From contig CAMJJL010000012.1 of the NCBI GenBank assembly GCA_946406145.1, forward strand, positions 1 through 45,538: a stretch of 45,538 bases of DNA. The letters are read 5' to 3'. The translations under genes and the position numbers were made by a program. The stretch is from an uncultured Clostridia bacterium. Its GTDB lineage: Bacteria > Bacillota > Clostridia > Oscillospirales > Acutalibacteraceae. The notes below the pieces were generated by a model. The model did not search any database. It was not told the DNA's origin and worked only from the letters and a program-made list of their open reading frames with translations. Below, piece by piece: positions 16,077-24,401 of this stretch. Within the stretch, counting starts at the first letter, position 1; the number at the start of each line of letters is the position of its first letter.

Positions 16077-17153
16077 ATGTTCAGCAAATTAGCGATATTT
16101 GACAAACGATATAACGAACTGGAAAAGCGGATGTATGAGCCGGACGTGGTGTCCGATCCCGACCGCTACCGCGAGGTGATGCGCGAGTACGCGTCCATCG
16201 AGCCGGTGGTCAAGAAGTACCGCGAGTACCAATCTGCGCAGCAGACCATCGAGGACAGCCTGATGATCCTCGACGACGCGTCCTCCGATGATGAGCTCAG
16301 GGAGCTCGCTTCCATCGAACTCGACGACGCAAAGCGCAGTCTGCCCGAGCTCGAGGAGGAGCTCAAGATCCTGCTTTTGCCCAAGGATCCGAACGACGAA
16401 CGCAACGTCATCGTCGAGATTCGCGGCGGCACGGGCGGTGAGGAAAGCTCGCTGTTTGCCTATGATCTGTACCGCATGTACAGTATGTACGCCGAGCGCA
16501 GAGGCTACAAGCTCGAGGTCATCAACCTCAACGAGACAGGGCTCGGCGGCTATAAGGAAGTGTCCTTCATCGTCAGCGGTGACGGCGCTTACAGCCGCTT
16601 CAAATTCGAGTCGGGTACTCATCGCGTTCAGCGTGTGCCCAAGACTGAGAGCTCGGGTCGTATCCACACCTCGGCGGCGACGGTTGCCGTCCTGCCCGAA
16701 GCGGATGACGTAGAGGTGGACATCAACCCGAATGATCTCGAGATCGACACCTTCCGATCCTCCGGCGCGGGCGGTCAGCATATCAACAAGACCAGTTCCG
16801 CGATCCGTATCACCCATAAGCCCACGGGCATGGTCGTGGAATGTCAGGATGAGCGCTCTCAGTACAAGAATAAGGATAAGGCAATGAAGGTGCTCAAATC
16901 GCGCCTGCTCAAGATCGAGCAGGATAAACAGCATGAGGCGATCGCCTCCGACAGGCGCTCCCAGGTCGGTTCGGGCGACCGCAGTGAGAAGATCCGCACC
17001 TACAATTATCCGCAGAGCCGCGTCACCGATCACCGCATCGGCCTGACGCTGTATAAACTGGACGAGATCATGAACGGCGACCTTGACGAGATCATCGACG
17101 CCCTCGTCACCGCGCAGAGAGCAGAGCAGCTGAAAGAGCAAATGAACACATAG
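16077..17153 (+). CDS. prfA: Peptide chain release factor 1
   Basis: This 358-residue class I release factor frees the peptide at UAA and UAG codons. The catalytic GGQ sits in [12 protein letters not shown] near residue 235. The stop-recognition loop region carries [20 protein letters not shown], with the RF1-type PxT tripeptide expected nearby. Length is standard for RF1, and the C-terminal [14 protein letters not shown] block is conserved. GAAGGAG lies about seven bases before the ATG. The stop is the TAG inside the CATAGGAGTTAG of the following repeat element. Its substrate methylase gene (prmC) is not seen in the window. Confidence 0.97.
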   Translation: MFSKLAIFDKRYNELEKRMYEPDVVSDPDRYREVMREYASIEPVVKKYREYQSAQQTIEDSLMILDDASSDDELRELASIELDDAKRSLPELEEELKILLLPKDPNDERNVIVEIRGGTGGEESSLFAYDLYRMYSMYAERRGYKLEVINLNETGLGGYKEVSFIVSGDGAYSRFKFESGTHRVQRVPKTESSGRIHTSAATVAVLPEADDVEVDINPNDLEIDTFRSSGAGGQHINKTSSAIRITHKPTGMVVECQDERSQYKNKDKAMKVLKSRLLKIEQDKQHEAIASDRRSQVGSGDRSEKIRTYNYPQSRVTDHRIGLTLYKLDEIMNGDLDEIIDALVTAQRAEQLKEQMNT

Positions 17154-17310
17154 GAGTTAGGAGTGAGGAGTTAGGAGTTAGGAGTTTCGGGAAACACTTC
17201 GTGTTTTGGATTCCTATCAGATAACACTGAAGCGTTTTGATTTCCTATATAAATCAGGTGCGAACGGAGTCCGCCATCAACTCCTCACTCCTAACTCCTC
17301 ACTCCTCACT
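17152..17310. repeat. Heptamer-armed element 7 (GGAGTTA/GGAGTGA type)
   Basis: The left arm (17152-17185) starts at the prfA stop codon. The right arm (17278-17310) ends five bases before the Sua5-CoaE start. Inner hairpins are AAACAC-TTC-GTGTTT and GCGAAC-GGA-GTCCGC, the latter with one mismatch. Confidence 0.85.
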
Positions 17311-17314
17311 AAAC

Positions 17315-18946
17315 ATGATGAAAACCTACCATTTAACCAACACACAATCGGATATTGAAACGGCATCCGCCATCCTGCGTGACGGCGGTCTTGTCGCTAT
17401 GCCTACCGAGACGGTCTACGGACTGGCGGCAAACGCGTTGGACGGCAAGGCGGTGCGCCGCATTTTTGAGGCAAAGGGACGTCCGATGGATAATCCGTTG
17501 ATCGTCCATGTCGCGGATTTTGCAGATATCGAACGCTTGCGTCTTGTTTCCGAGATCCCCGAAAAGGCAGTTTTACTCTCCAAAGCCTTCTGGCCGGGAC
17601 CCCTTACCATTATTATGCCCAAGGGTGAGGTGATCCCCGATGAGGTCAGTGCCGGACTGAGCACCGTCGCGATCCGCATCCCGTCCCACCCGGATGCGCA
17701 AAGGCTGCTCAAAACAAGCGGTCTGGCGTTGGCGGCGCCCTCTGCCAACACCTCGGGCAAGCCCAGTCCAACCACGGCACAGCATGTCGTCGACGACATG
17801 GAGGGCAGGATCGAGGCGGTCATCGATGGCGGCAGCTGTTCTGTCGGCGTGGAGAGCACTGTCATCACGCTCGCGACCGATACGCCGCGTATCCTGCGGC
17901 CCGGGCTGATCACGCGTGAAGAGATCGAAGCCGTTATCGGCGCGATCGAAGTCGATCACGCGGTGCTCCATCAGCTGGAGAACAACGAGAAAGCCTCGTC
18001 ACCCGGCATGAAGTATAAGCACTATGCGCCCCGTACCCGTGTCGTGCTCCTGCGCGGCAGTGACGAACGCTATCTGACCTATATGAATCGTCTGTACGCC
18101 CGTGATCCGCATATCGCGGCGCTGTGCTACGACGAGGACAAGCCGCAGCTCGACATGCCTTGTATCACCATCGGCGGCATGGATGATGAAAAAGCCCAGG
18201 CAAAGGCGCTGTTCGACGCGCTCCGTGCCGTGGATGATATGATAGACGTCCACACTGTCTATGCTCACTGTCCCCGTGCGACAGGCGTCGGCATGGCATT
18301 GTATAACCGGCTGATCCGTGCGGCGGCGTTCGAGGTCATCGACCTGCCCGAAAAGCGGATCATCGGCTTGACGGGACAGACGGGCGCAGGGAAGAGTGAA
18401 GCGGCAGCGCTGCTCAGCACATGCGGATTCCCCGTCGTCAGCGCGGATGAAGCCGCCCGACAAGCGGTCGAGGACAGCGAGGTCAAAGCGATGCTGTGCG
18501 CCGCGTTCGGCGACGTGCTCCTGCCCGACGGCAGTCTGAACAGGCAACTGGTTGCAAGGATCGCGTTCTCGACTCCCGAGCATACCGAAACGCTCAACCA
18601 TATCACCCATCCCAAGATCTGTGAGCTCATGCTCGCGCAGGCGCGGGAGTATGAGAGCGACACCGTCATCTTTGACGCGTCACAGCTATTTGAAGCGCAG
18701 GAGGATGTGTTCTGTCATCGCATTGTCGGCATCCTCGCCGATCCCGAGCTCCGAAAGGAAAGGATCATGCGCCGTGACGGGCTGACAGGGGAAGAGGCGG
18801 AGCGCAGAATGTCGGCACAGCTGAGCGAGAGGTTCTTTATCGACCGCTGTGACGATATACTATATAATAACGGTTCCGCCGACGCGTTCCAAAATGCGGT
18901 GCGGCAATATGCTGAAAGGTGGTGCGTCGATGAGCAGAAGATATGA
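17315..18946 (+). CDS. Fusion of Sua5-type threonylcarbamoyl-AMP synthase and dephospho-CoA kinase
   Basis: One 543-residue reading frame joins two normally separate enzymes. Residues 1-205 are a YrdC domain (PTETVYGLAAN, APSANTSGKPSPT), which makes threonylcarbamoyl-AMP for tRNA t6A. Residues about 230-340 are the Sua5 domain (SPGMKYKHYAPR, ARATGVGMALYNRL-like end). Residues 347-543 are CoaE with a P-loop (GLTGQTGAGKS, 351-361), the SADEAAR substrate motif and a LID with RMSAQLSE. CoaE makes CoA from dephospho-CoA. The linker (FEVIDLPEKRI) shows no stop or frameshift. ATG codons at 17315 and 17318 lack a clear Shine-Dalgarno site, because the repeat comes to within five bases. The next gene overlaps its end. 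Confidence 0.92.
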   Translation: MMKTYHLTNTQSDIETASAILRDGGLVAMPTETVYGLAANALDGKAVRRIFEAKGRPMDNPLIVHVADFADIERLRLVSEIPEKAVLLSKAFWPGPLTIIMPKGEVIPDEVSAGLSTVAIRIPSHPDAQRLLKTSGLALAAPSANTSGKPSPTTAQHVVDDMEGRIEAVIDGGSCSVGVESTVITLATDTPRILRPGLITREEIEAVIGAIEVDHAVLHQLENNEKASSPGMKYKHYAPRTRVVLLRGSDERYLTYMNRLYARDPHIAALCYDEDKPQLDMPCITIGGMDDEKAQAKALFDALRAVDDMIDVHTVYAHCPRATGVGMALYNRLIRAAAFEVIDLPEKRIIGLTGQTGAGKSEAAALLSTCGFPVVSADEAARQAVEDSEVKAMLCAAFGDVLLPDGSLNRQLVARIAFSTPEHTETLNHITHPKICELMLAQAREYESDTVIFDASQLFEAQEDVFCHRIVGILADPELRKERIMRRDGLTGEEAERRMSAQLSERFFIDRCDDILYNNGSADAFQNAVRQYAERWCVDEQKI

Positions 18947-19559
18947 CCGACGACATTCACGCGAGACCAAGGGTCACGGAGCGATCGGCTTCCTCGTGAC
19001 CTTCGTACTCCTGCTTTTTGTGGGTGTGATGGTATTCTTTTTTCTTTCCGACACATCCTATAAGGGTACCAAGGGCAAGGTATACAAGATGTTTTATCAA
19101 CAGCAATACGGCGAGCAAGTGCACAAATACGCCGCTGAATTCGGCGTGGAGGAGCCGCTTGTGTTCGCGGTCATTCGTACCGAAAGCGGTTTTCGACCTG
19201 AGGTGGAGAGCGCCGCAGGCGCACTGGGCTTGATGCAGATCATGCCCTCAACCTTCGACTGGCTGCAGGAGAGTCTGGACGGACAGGTGGTCTATTCCGC
19301 CGACGCGCTCAAGGATCCCGATATCAACATCCGCTACGGCACCTATCTCTTGTCGGTGCTGCTCAAAAAGTACGGCGTGCGTGATACGGCGATCGCCGCC
19401 TATAACGCAGGCATGACCACGGTGGACGGCTGGCTGCAGGATACCGCGATCTCACCCGACGGCAAAACGCTGTCGAATATCCCGTATGAGGAGACCGCCG
19501 CCTACGTCGAGCGCGTCGACCACGCGTATGAGCTGTATCAAAAACTATACTATCAATAA
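18930..19559 (+). CDS. Membrane-anchored lytic transglycosylase (SLT domain)
   Basis: A 209-residue cell-wall enzyme that cleaves glycan strands to anhydro-muropeptides. A basic N-terminus is followed by a membrane anchor at about 19-39. The SLT domain (about 65-205) has the catalytic Glu85 in VIRTESGFRP, then AAGALGLMQIMPST, and AAYNAGMTTVDGW near the C-terminus. The ATG at 18930 follows AAAGGTGG and lies 17 bases inside the coaE-domain gene in another frame, so translation is coupled. Upstream in-frame starts lack this site. A coaE next to an SLT gene is a common pairing in Clostridia, which supports the reading of the fusion's C-terminal half. Confidence 0.93.
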   Translation: MSRRYDRRHSRETKGHGAIGFLVTFVLLLFVGVMVFFFLSDTSYKGTKGKVYKMFYQQQYGEQVHKYAAEFGVEEPLVFAVIRTESGFRPEVESAAGALGLMQIMPSTFDWLQESLDGQVVYSADALKDPDINIRYGTYLLSVLLKKYGVRDTAIAAYNAGMTTVDGWLQDTAISPDGKTLSNIPYEETAAYVERVDHAYELYQKLYYQ

Positions 19560-19561
19560 TC

Positions 19562-19681
19562 CGGTTAACGGTTAACGGATAACGGTTAACGGTTGTTATC
19601 CCATTTCTATCAATCAAAAATCCGGACACGCGTGTCAGGATTATCCCACAACCGTTCACCGTTCACCATTCACCGTTCACC
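19562..19681. repeat. Heptamer-armed element 8 (GGTTAAC left, GTTCACC right)
   Basis: The left arm (19563-19594) iterates GGTTAAC and GGATAAC. The right arm (19650-19681) iterates CGTTCAC, with one CATTCAC. The arms pair only partly (GGTTAACGG against CCGTTCACC). The centre holds GACACGCGTGTC. Confidence 0.75.
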
Positions 19682-19699
19682 CTTTTCAGGAGGTACAAA

Positions 19700-21091
19700 A
19701 TGAGTGAAAACGCAAAAGAACTCAGAGAAAAACTGATGATGAAGGAACGCCGCGGTGCGGCGACCTACTCGGCAGAGGTGCTCGCTCAGGCGGACGCTTA
19801 CTGCGAGGATTACAAAACATTCCTCGATAACGCACGCACCGAGCGCGAGGCGGTCAGCTACGTCAAGGCGCTGGCTGAGAAGGAGGGCTTTGTCGCCTTC
19901 GATCCCGACGGCTCCTATCAGCCCGGCGACAGGGTCTATGTGATCAACCGCGAAAAAGCGATCGGACTTGCAGTCATAGGAAAAAACGGTACCACCGACG
20001 GCGTACGTTTGGCGATCGCGCATATCGACTCTCCGCGCATTGATTTAAAGCCCAATCCGCTGTATCAGGACAACGGTCTGGCGCTGTTCAAGACGCATTA
20101 TTACGGCGGTATCAAAAAATATCAGTGGACGACCGTACCGCTTGCCCTGCACGGCAGAGTGGTCAAGCTCGACGGCTCGACGGTCGATATCCGCATCGGC
20201 GACGATCCCAAGGACGAGTGCTTTTTGATCACCGATCTTTTGCCGCACCTCGATCGCGAGGGCGCCGCGAAGACCGTATCCAAGCTCTTTACGGGCGAGG
20301 ATCTGAACATCCTTGTCGGTTCGCGTCCCTATGACGACAGCGAGGAAAAGGATCTTGTCGCCCTGAACGTGATGAAGATCCTCAACGACCGCTTCGGTAT
20401 CGAGGAGAACGACTTCCTCTCCGCGGAGCTGAACTTCTGCCCCGCGTATCCGACGCGTGACGTCGGCTTTGACCGCTCGATGATCGGCGGTTACGGCCAC
20501 GACGACAAGTGCTGTGCCTATCCGTCCGTTACCGCGATCTTTGACACCAAGCTGCCCGAGTGTACCTGCATCACCTATCTGACCGATAAGGAAGAGACAG
20601 GAAGTGACGGCAACACCGGTATGCAGAGCGACTTCCTCAGATACTTCATCTATGATCTGGCGAAACAGGACGGCAACGAGGGCTATCGTGTGCTGAGCAA
20701 GTCAAAATGCCTCTCGGCGGACGTCAACGCGGCGTTCGACCCCACCTTCCCGTCCGTGTATGAGGCAAAGAACTGTTCCTTCATCAACGAAGGCGTTGTC
20801 ATCAGCAAGTATACCGGTCACGGCGGCAAGTATGACACCTCCGACGCGTCAGCCGAGTTTATGGGCGAGATCCGCGCCATGCTCGCAAAGAATGACGTCA
20901 AGTGGCAGGTCGGCGAGCTGGGCAAGGTTGATATCGGCGGCGGCGGTACCATTGCCAAGTATGTCGCCAACATGAATGTCGATGTGGTCGATCTCGGCGT
21001 AGCGGTGCTGTGCATGCACGCGCCGTTCGAGGTCATCTCCAAGGCGGATATTTACATGGCGCATAAGGCGTTTTATGGGCTGTTCAACTGA
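19700..21091 (+). CDS. M18-family metalloaminopeptidase
   Basis: A 463-residue cytosolic zinc aminopeptidase of family M18 (aspartyl aminopeptidase-like), trimming N-terminal, often acidic, residues from peptides. Metal-site motifs are visible. They are AHIDSPRIDLKPNP with the first His and Asp, a central acidic stretch near ENDFLSAELNFCPA, FDRSMIGGYGHDDKCCAY with a metal Asp, DKEETGS with the catalytic Glu pair, and a C-terminal MHAPFEVISKADIY with the last His. Length fits the family. AGGAGG lies seven bases before the ATG. It is a single-gene unit between a repeat element and a terminator. Confidence 0.95.
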   Translation: MSENAKELREKLMMKERRGAATYSAEVLAQADAYCEDYKTFLDNARTEREAVSYVKALAEKEGFVAFDPDGSYQPGDRVYVINREKAIGLAVIGKNGTTDGVRLAIAHIDSPRIDLKPNPLYQDNGLALFKTHYYGGIKKYQWTTVPLALHGRVVKLDGSTVDIRIGDDPKDECFLITDLLPHLDREGAAKTVSKLFTGEDLNILVGSRPYDDSEEKDLVALNVMKILNDRFGIEENDFLSAELNFCPAYPTRDVGFDRSMIGGYGHDDKCCAYPSVTAIFDTKLPECTCITYLTDKEETGSDGNTGMQSDFLRYFIYDLAKQDGNEGYRVLSKSKCLSADVNAAFDPTFPSVYEAKNCSFINEGVVISKYTGHGGKYDTSDASAEFMGEIRAMLAKNDVKWQVGELGKVDIGGGGTIAKYVANMNVDVVDLGVAVLCMHAPFEVISKADIYMAHKAFYGLFN

Positions 21092-21110
21092 ATCAGCGAT
21101 TGAGATTACG

Positions 21111-21145
21111 GAGCTGCTGCGTGTCATAACGCGGCGGCTCTTTTT
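21111..21145 (+). terminator. Terminator of the M18 peptidase gene
   Basis: A 12-bp stem with G-U pairs, GAGCTGCTGCGT (21111-21122) with ACGCGGCGGCTC (21129-21140), is followed by five T. Confidence 0.88.
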
Positions 21146-21304
21146 AGTGAGGAGTGAGGAGTTAGGAGTGAGAAGTTGCGGAAAATGCTTCGCATTTTGA
21201 TTCATATAATGATATACGGTTGTGTTTGATTGAAACAAATAACAATCGGGTGTGGGCAACGCCCACCCATAACTCCTAACTCCTCACTCCTAACTCCTCA
21301 CTCT
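21146..21304. repeat. Heptamer-armed element 9 (GGAGTGA/GGAGTTA type)
   Basis: It starts right after the peptidase terminator. The arms (21146-21175 and about 21270-21304) are inverted heptamer arrays. Inner hairpins are AAAATGC-TTC-GCATTTT and GTGGGC-AAC-GCCCAC. The rest of the gap to serC is AT-rich, without genes, and carries the serC promoter. Confidence 0.85.
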
Positions 21305-21434
21305 TATCATCTTGTTCCCTAAAAAGATGTTATACTCCATTACAATTTGTTAGATTTTGGCGGATTTTTTGCAAAATGTATAAAAATGGCGGTGATTTTT
21401 TGCGAAATTACTATGCCGTAATTCCCGATTGTTA

Positions 21435-21463
21435 TTGAATTAACGACTGAATTGTCATATAAT
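21435..21463 (+). promoter_or_regulatory. Promoter of serC-serA
   Basis: TTGAAT (21435-21440), 17 bases, then TATAAT (21458-21463). The leader is about 70 bases with no clear regulator site. Confidence 0.7.
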
Positions 21464-21539
21464 TGTAACTGGTATTATTAGTATGTAACAAACCGACAAA
21501 CGGTTTACTAATAGTCATCATATTTAGGAGGTATATATT

Positions 21540-22625
21540 ATGGCAAGAGTTTACAATTTTTCGGCAGGTCCTTCGATGCTGCCCGAAAGCGTACTGAAGA
21601 CCGCGGCTGCTGAGATGCTCGACTACAAGGGCACCGGCGAGTCCGTTATGGAGATGTCCCACCGTTCCAAGGAGTACGGCGAGATTATCAACGCCGCCGA
21701 GTCTCTCCTGCGTGAGATCATGAACATCCCCGACAACTACAAGGTTCTGTTCCTGCAGGGCGGCGCTTCCACCCAGTTTGCCGCTATTCCGCTCAACTTC
21801 ATGAACGGCTCCGGCAAGGCTGACTATGTTGTGACCGGTCAGTGGGCAAAGAAGGCTGCTGCCGAAGCAGGCCGCTACGGCGACGTTAACATCGTTGCTT
21901 CCTCCGCGGATAAGACCTTCTCTTATATTCCGAAGCTCGACAAGAGCACCTTTACTCCCGATGCGGACTACTTCTACATCTGCATGAACAATACCATCTA
22001 CGGTACCGTGTACCATGAGCTGCCCGATACCGGCGACGTTCCGCTGATCGCTGATATCTCTTCCTGCTTCCTCTCTGAGCCGCTCGACGTTACCAAGTTC
22101 GGTATGCTCTACGGCGGCGCTCAGAAGAACGTAGCCCCCGCAGGTGTGACTATCTGCATCATCCGTGAGGATCTGCTCGGCAAGGCGAGAGATATCACTC
22201 CCACCATGCTCAACTACCAGATCCATGCGGATAACGGCTCTATGTACAACACCCCTCCCTGCTACACCATCTACATCATGAAGCTCGTCCTCGAGTGGAT
22301 CAAGAACGAGGTCGGGGGGCTTACGAAGATGAAGGAGCTCAACGAGAAGAAGGCAAAGATCCTGTATGACTTCCTCGATTCTTCCGAGCTGTTCAAGGGT
22401 ACTGTTGTTCCCGAGGATCGTTCTCTGATGAACGTTCCGTTCGTCACCGGCGATACCGATCTGGACGCGAAGTTTGTCGCTGCCGCTAAGGAAGCCGGCT
22501 TCATCAACATCAAGGGTCATCGTACCGTCGGCGGTATGCGCGCTTCTATCTACAACGCAATGCCGATCGAGGGCGTTGAGAAGCTCGTCGCCTTCATGAA
22601 GAAGTTTGAAGAGGAAAACAAGTAA
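21540..22625 (+). CDS. serC: Phosphoserine aminotransferase
   Basis: This 361-residue PLP enzyme of the class V aminotransferases converts 3-phosphohydroxypyruvate and glutamate to phosphoserine. Typical blocks are VYNFSAGPSMLPESVL at the start, QGGASTQFAAIP, DISSCFLSEPLDV, and the PLP lysine in YGGAQKNVAPAG. The C-terminal block KGHRTVGGMRASIYNAMP binds substrate. Length is standard. AGGAGG lies about eight bases before the ATG. serA follows 112 bases later with no terminator, so the two probably form a serine operon. No serB-type phosphatase gene is seen nearby. Confidence 0.97.
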   Translation: MARVYNFSAGPSMLPESVLKTAAAEMLDYKGTGESVMEMSHRSKEYGEIINAAESLLREIMNIPDNYKVLFLQGGASTQFAAIPLNFMNGSGKADYVVTGQWAKKAAAEAGRYGDVNIVASSADKTFSYIPKLDKSTFTPDADYFYICMNNTIYGTVYHELPDTGDVPLIADISSCFLSEPLDVTKFGMLYGGAQKNVAPAGVTICIIREDLLGKARDITPTMLNYQIHADNGSMYNTPPCYTIYIMKLVLEWIKNEVGGLTKMKELNEKKAKILYDFLDSSELFKGTVVPEDRSLMNVPFVTGDTDLDAKFVAAAKEAGFINIKGHRTVGGMRASIYNAMPIEGVEKLVAFMKKFEEENK

Positions 22626-22629
22626 TTTT

Positions 22630-22724
22630 GGTGAAGGGTGAATGGTGAATGGTGAATGGTTGAGGGAGGACGCTGTCCTCACCTGATTCCTGACTCCTCA
22701 CTCCTAACTCCTCACTCCTAACTA
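22630..22724. repeat. Chimeric heptamer element 10 with non-matching arms
   Basis: The left arm (22630-22660) iterates GGTGAAT. The right arm (22691-22724) iterates the complement of GGAGTTA/GGAGTGA, so the arms belong to different unit types. Only a GAGGAC-GCT-GTCCTC hairpin remains between them. Confidence 0.8.
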
Positions 22725-22737
22725 AAAGGAGTTTATC

Positions 22738-23883
22738 ATGTATAACATTTTAAAGCTTAACAAGATCGCTCCCGTTGCGATCGATCGCTTCGGCGCAAAC
22801 TATAACTGTGTTGACGAGTGTGACGCTCCCGAGGGTATCCTCGTCCGCTCCGCTTCTATGCACGACATGGAGCTGCCCGAGAGCCTTCTCGCAATCGCTC
22901 GTGCCGGCGCAGGCGTCAACAACATTCCGCTCGACAAGTGTGCCGAGAAGGGTATCTGTGTATTCAACACGCCCGGCGCTAACGCTAACGCCGTTATGGA
23001 GCTGGTGATCGCGGGCATGCTGCTCGGCTCCCGTAAGATCAGCGAGGGTATCGCATGGTGCAAGACCCTCAAGGACGATCCCAATAACCTCAAGGCTGTC
23101 GAAAAGGGCAAGAGCCAGTTCGTCGGTCCCGAGATCAAGGGCAAGACCCTCGGCGTAGTCGGACTCGGCGCGATCGGCGTACTGGTCGCAAACGCGGCGC
23201 GTGCGCTCCATATGCACGTCATCGGTTACGATCCCTATCTGAGCGTTAACGCGGCACTGCATCTGTCCCGTCACGTTGTGACTGTCAACAACATCGACGA
23301 GCTGTACGCGCAGGCTGATTATGTGACCCTGCATCTGCCGGTCAACGACGGCACTCGCGGCATGATTGACGCCGATACCATCGCGAAGATGAAGGACGGC
23401 GTTCGCCTGCTGAACTTCTCTCGTGACGGTCTGGTCGTTTCTTCCGATATCAAGGCTGCTCTGGAGAGCGGTAAGATGGCGTCTTATGTGACTGACTTCG
23501 CTACCAATGATCTGCTCGACGTAGACGGCGTTGTCGCGATCCCGCACCTCGGCGCTTCCACTCCCGAGAGTGAGGATAACTGCGCGATCATGGCTGCCGA
23601 CGAGATGAAGGATTATCTGGAGAACGGCAACATCAAGAACTCTGTCAACTTCCCGAATGTTTCCATGCCCAGAACCGGCGATATCCGCTTCTGTGTGTTC
23701 CATCACAACGCGCCCAAGATGATCTCCAATCTGCTGGAGAAGATCGGCGGTAACGTTGAGAACATGGAGAACAAGAGCCGCGGCGATTACGCCTACACCA
23801 TCATCGACGTAACCGGCGCGAATCCCGACGCTCTCGAAGCCGCTGAGGCAGTAGACGGTGTGATCCGTGTCAGAGCACTGTAA
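22738..23883 (+). CDS. serA: D-3-phosphoglycerate dehydrogenase with C-terminal ACT domain
   Basis: This 381-residue NAD enzyme catalyses the first step of serine synthesis. The substrate domain flanks a Rossmann domain with GKTLGVVGLGAIGVLVANAA near residue 135. Active-site residues follow the family: Arg in NFSRDG, Glu in TPESEDN and His in PHLGAST. The order and spacing match short SerA forms. Residues about 315-381 (DIRFCVFHHNAPKMISNLL onward) are an ACT-type domain, usually where serine inhibits. AAAGGAG lies about seven bases before the ATG. It is the second gene after serC. Confidence 0.94.
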   Translation: MYNILKLNKIAPVAIDRFGANYNCVDECDAPEGILVRSASMHDMELPESLLAIARAGAGVNNIPLDKCAEKGICVFNTPGANANAVMELVIAGMLLGSRKISEGIAWCKTLKDDPNNLKAVEKGKSQFVGPEIKGKTLGVVGLGAIGVLVANAARALHMHVIGYDPYLSVNAALHLSRHVVTVNNIDELYAQADYVTLHLPVNDGTRGMIDADTIAKMKDGVRLLNFSRDGLVVSSDIKAALESGKMASYVTDFATNDLLDVDGVVAIPHLGASTPESEDNCAIMAADEMKDYLENGNIKNSVNFPNVSMPRTGDIRFCVFHHNAPKMISNLLEKIGGNVENMENKSRGDYAYTIIDVTGANPDALEAAEAVDGVIRVRAL

Positions 23884-23913
23884 TTTCCGTTAAAGAATAA
23901 TAACACAATGATA

Positions 23914-23946
23914 ACGCCCGTGGTTTCATCACCGCGGGCGTTTTTT
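23914..23946 (+). terminator. Terminator of serC-serA
   Basis: CGCCCGTGGT (23915-23924) pairs with ACCGCGGGCG (23931-23940), with one G-U pair. Six T follow. Confidence 0.9.
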
Positions 23947-23978
23947 ACGAGGAGTTAAGTGACATCGGATTTGTAGGG

Positions 23979-24162
23979 GAGCGCCTTGGTGCTCCCGCAA
24001 CAGGACATTGATTCAATAGGATGTTCCATGTGAAAATGATTGTTTCCGTAGGGATGGTCATCGACCATCCGCGTGGCAGAAGAATCTATCTATTATCTGT
24101 GGTTCCCGATATCGGAAGCGTCCGGCAGACTGCGGATGACCAATGGTCATCCCTACGGAGAA
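23979..24162. repeat. Three GTAGGG...CCGC palindromic repeats between serA and htpG
   Basis: Three short palindromes share the frame GTAGGG-stem-loop-CCGC. They are GGGAGCGCC/GGTGCTCCC (about 23984-24003), GGATGGTC/GACCATCC (24052-24070) and, inverted, GGATGACC/GGTCATCC (24134-24152). The last two also form a larger inverted repeat through CCGTAGGGATG. No gene is supported in this gap. Confidence 0.7.
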
Positions 24163-24241
24163 ATCGATTTGCTCTGCGTTTGGGTGACGTTTATCGGAAG
24201 GGCAGCCGTATCGCGGATGTTCACATAAAGTTTAAAAAGAA

Positions 24242-24268
24242 TTAGCACTCTCGACTTGACAGTGCTAA
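24242..24268 (+). promoter_or_regulatory. CIRCE operator (HrcA site) of htpG
   Basis: TTAGCACTC, nine bases, then CAGTGCTAA. This is the CIRCE inverted repeat with one mismatch to TTAGCACTC-N9-GAGTGCTAA. It overlaps the -35 box, so HrcA would block RNA polymerase. Confidence 0.93.
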
Positions 24269-24283
24269 AAATTGGAGTATAAT
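24256..24283 (+). promoter_or_regulatory. Promoter of htpG
   Basis: TTGACA (24256-24261), 16 bases, then TATAAT (24278-24283), both consensus boxes. The -35 lies inside the CIRCE element. Confidence 0.9.
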
Positions 24284-24296
24284 AGAAATTGAAATA

Positions 24297-24383
24297 CGAA
24301 GTAAGGAATAAGAATGAAGAAATATTTAAGAAAGCGGCAAAGGCAACACAGTTCTTATTTCTCCTTTCTTAGTTCTTAGTTCA
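24297..24383. repeat. Degenerate heptamer-armed element 11 in the htpG leader
   Basis: The left arm (about 24297-24322) has GAAGTAAGGAATAAGAATG. The right arm (about 24350-24383) ends in TTAGTTCTTAGTTC. The arms pair imperfectly. If transcribed it would place a long hairpin in the 5' leader of htpG. Confidence 0.55.
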
Positions 24384-24401
24384 AATGAAGAGGTAATCAA
24401 A

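Noticed and set aside
24021-24245. Short plus-strand frame of 74 codons between serA and htpG
   Set aside because: It runs through palindromic repeats, has no ribosome site and ends in the CIRCE element.
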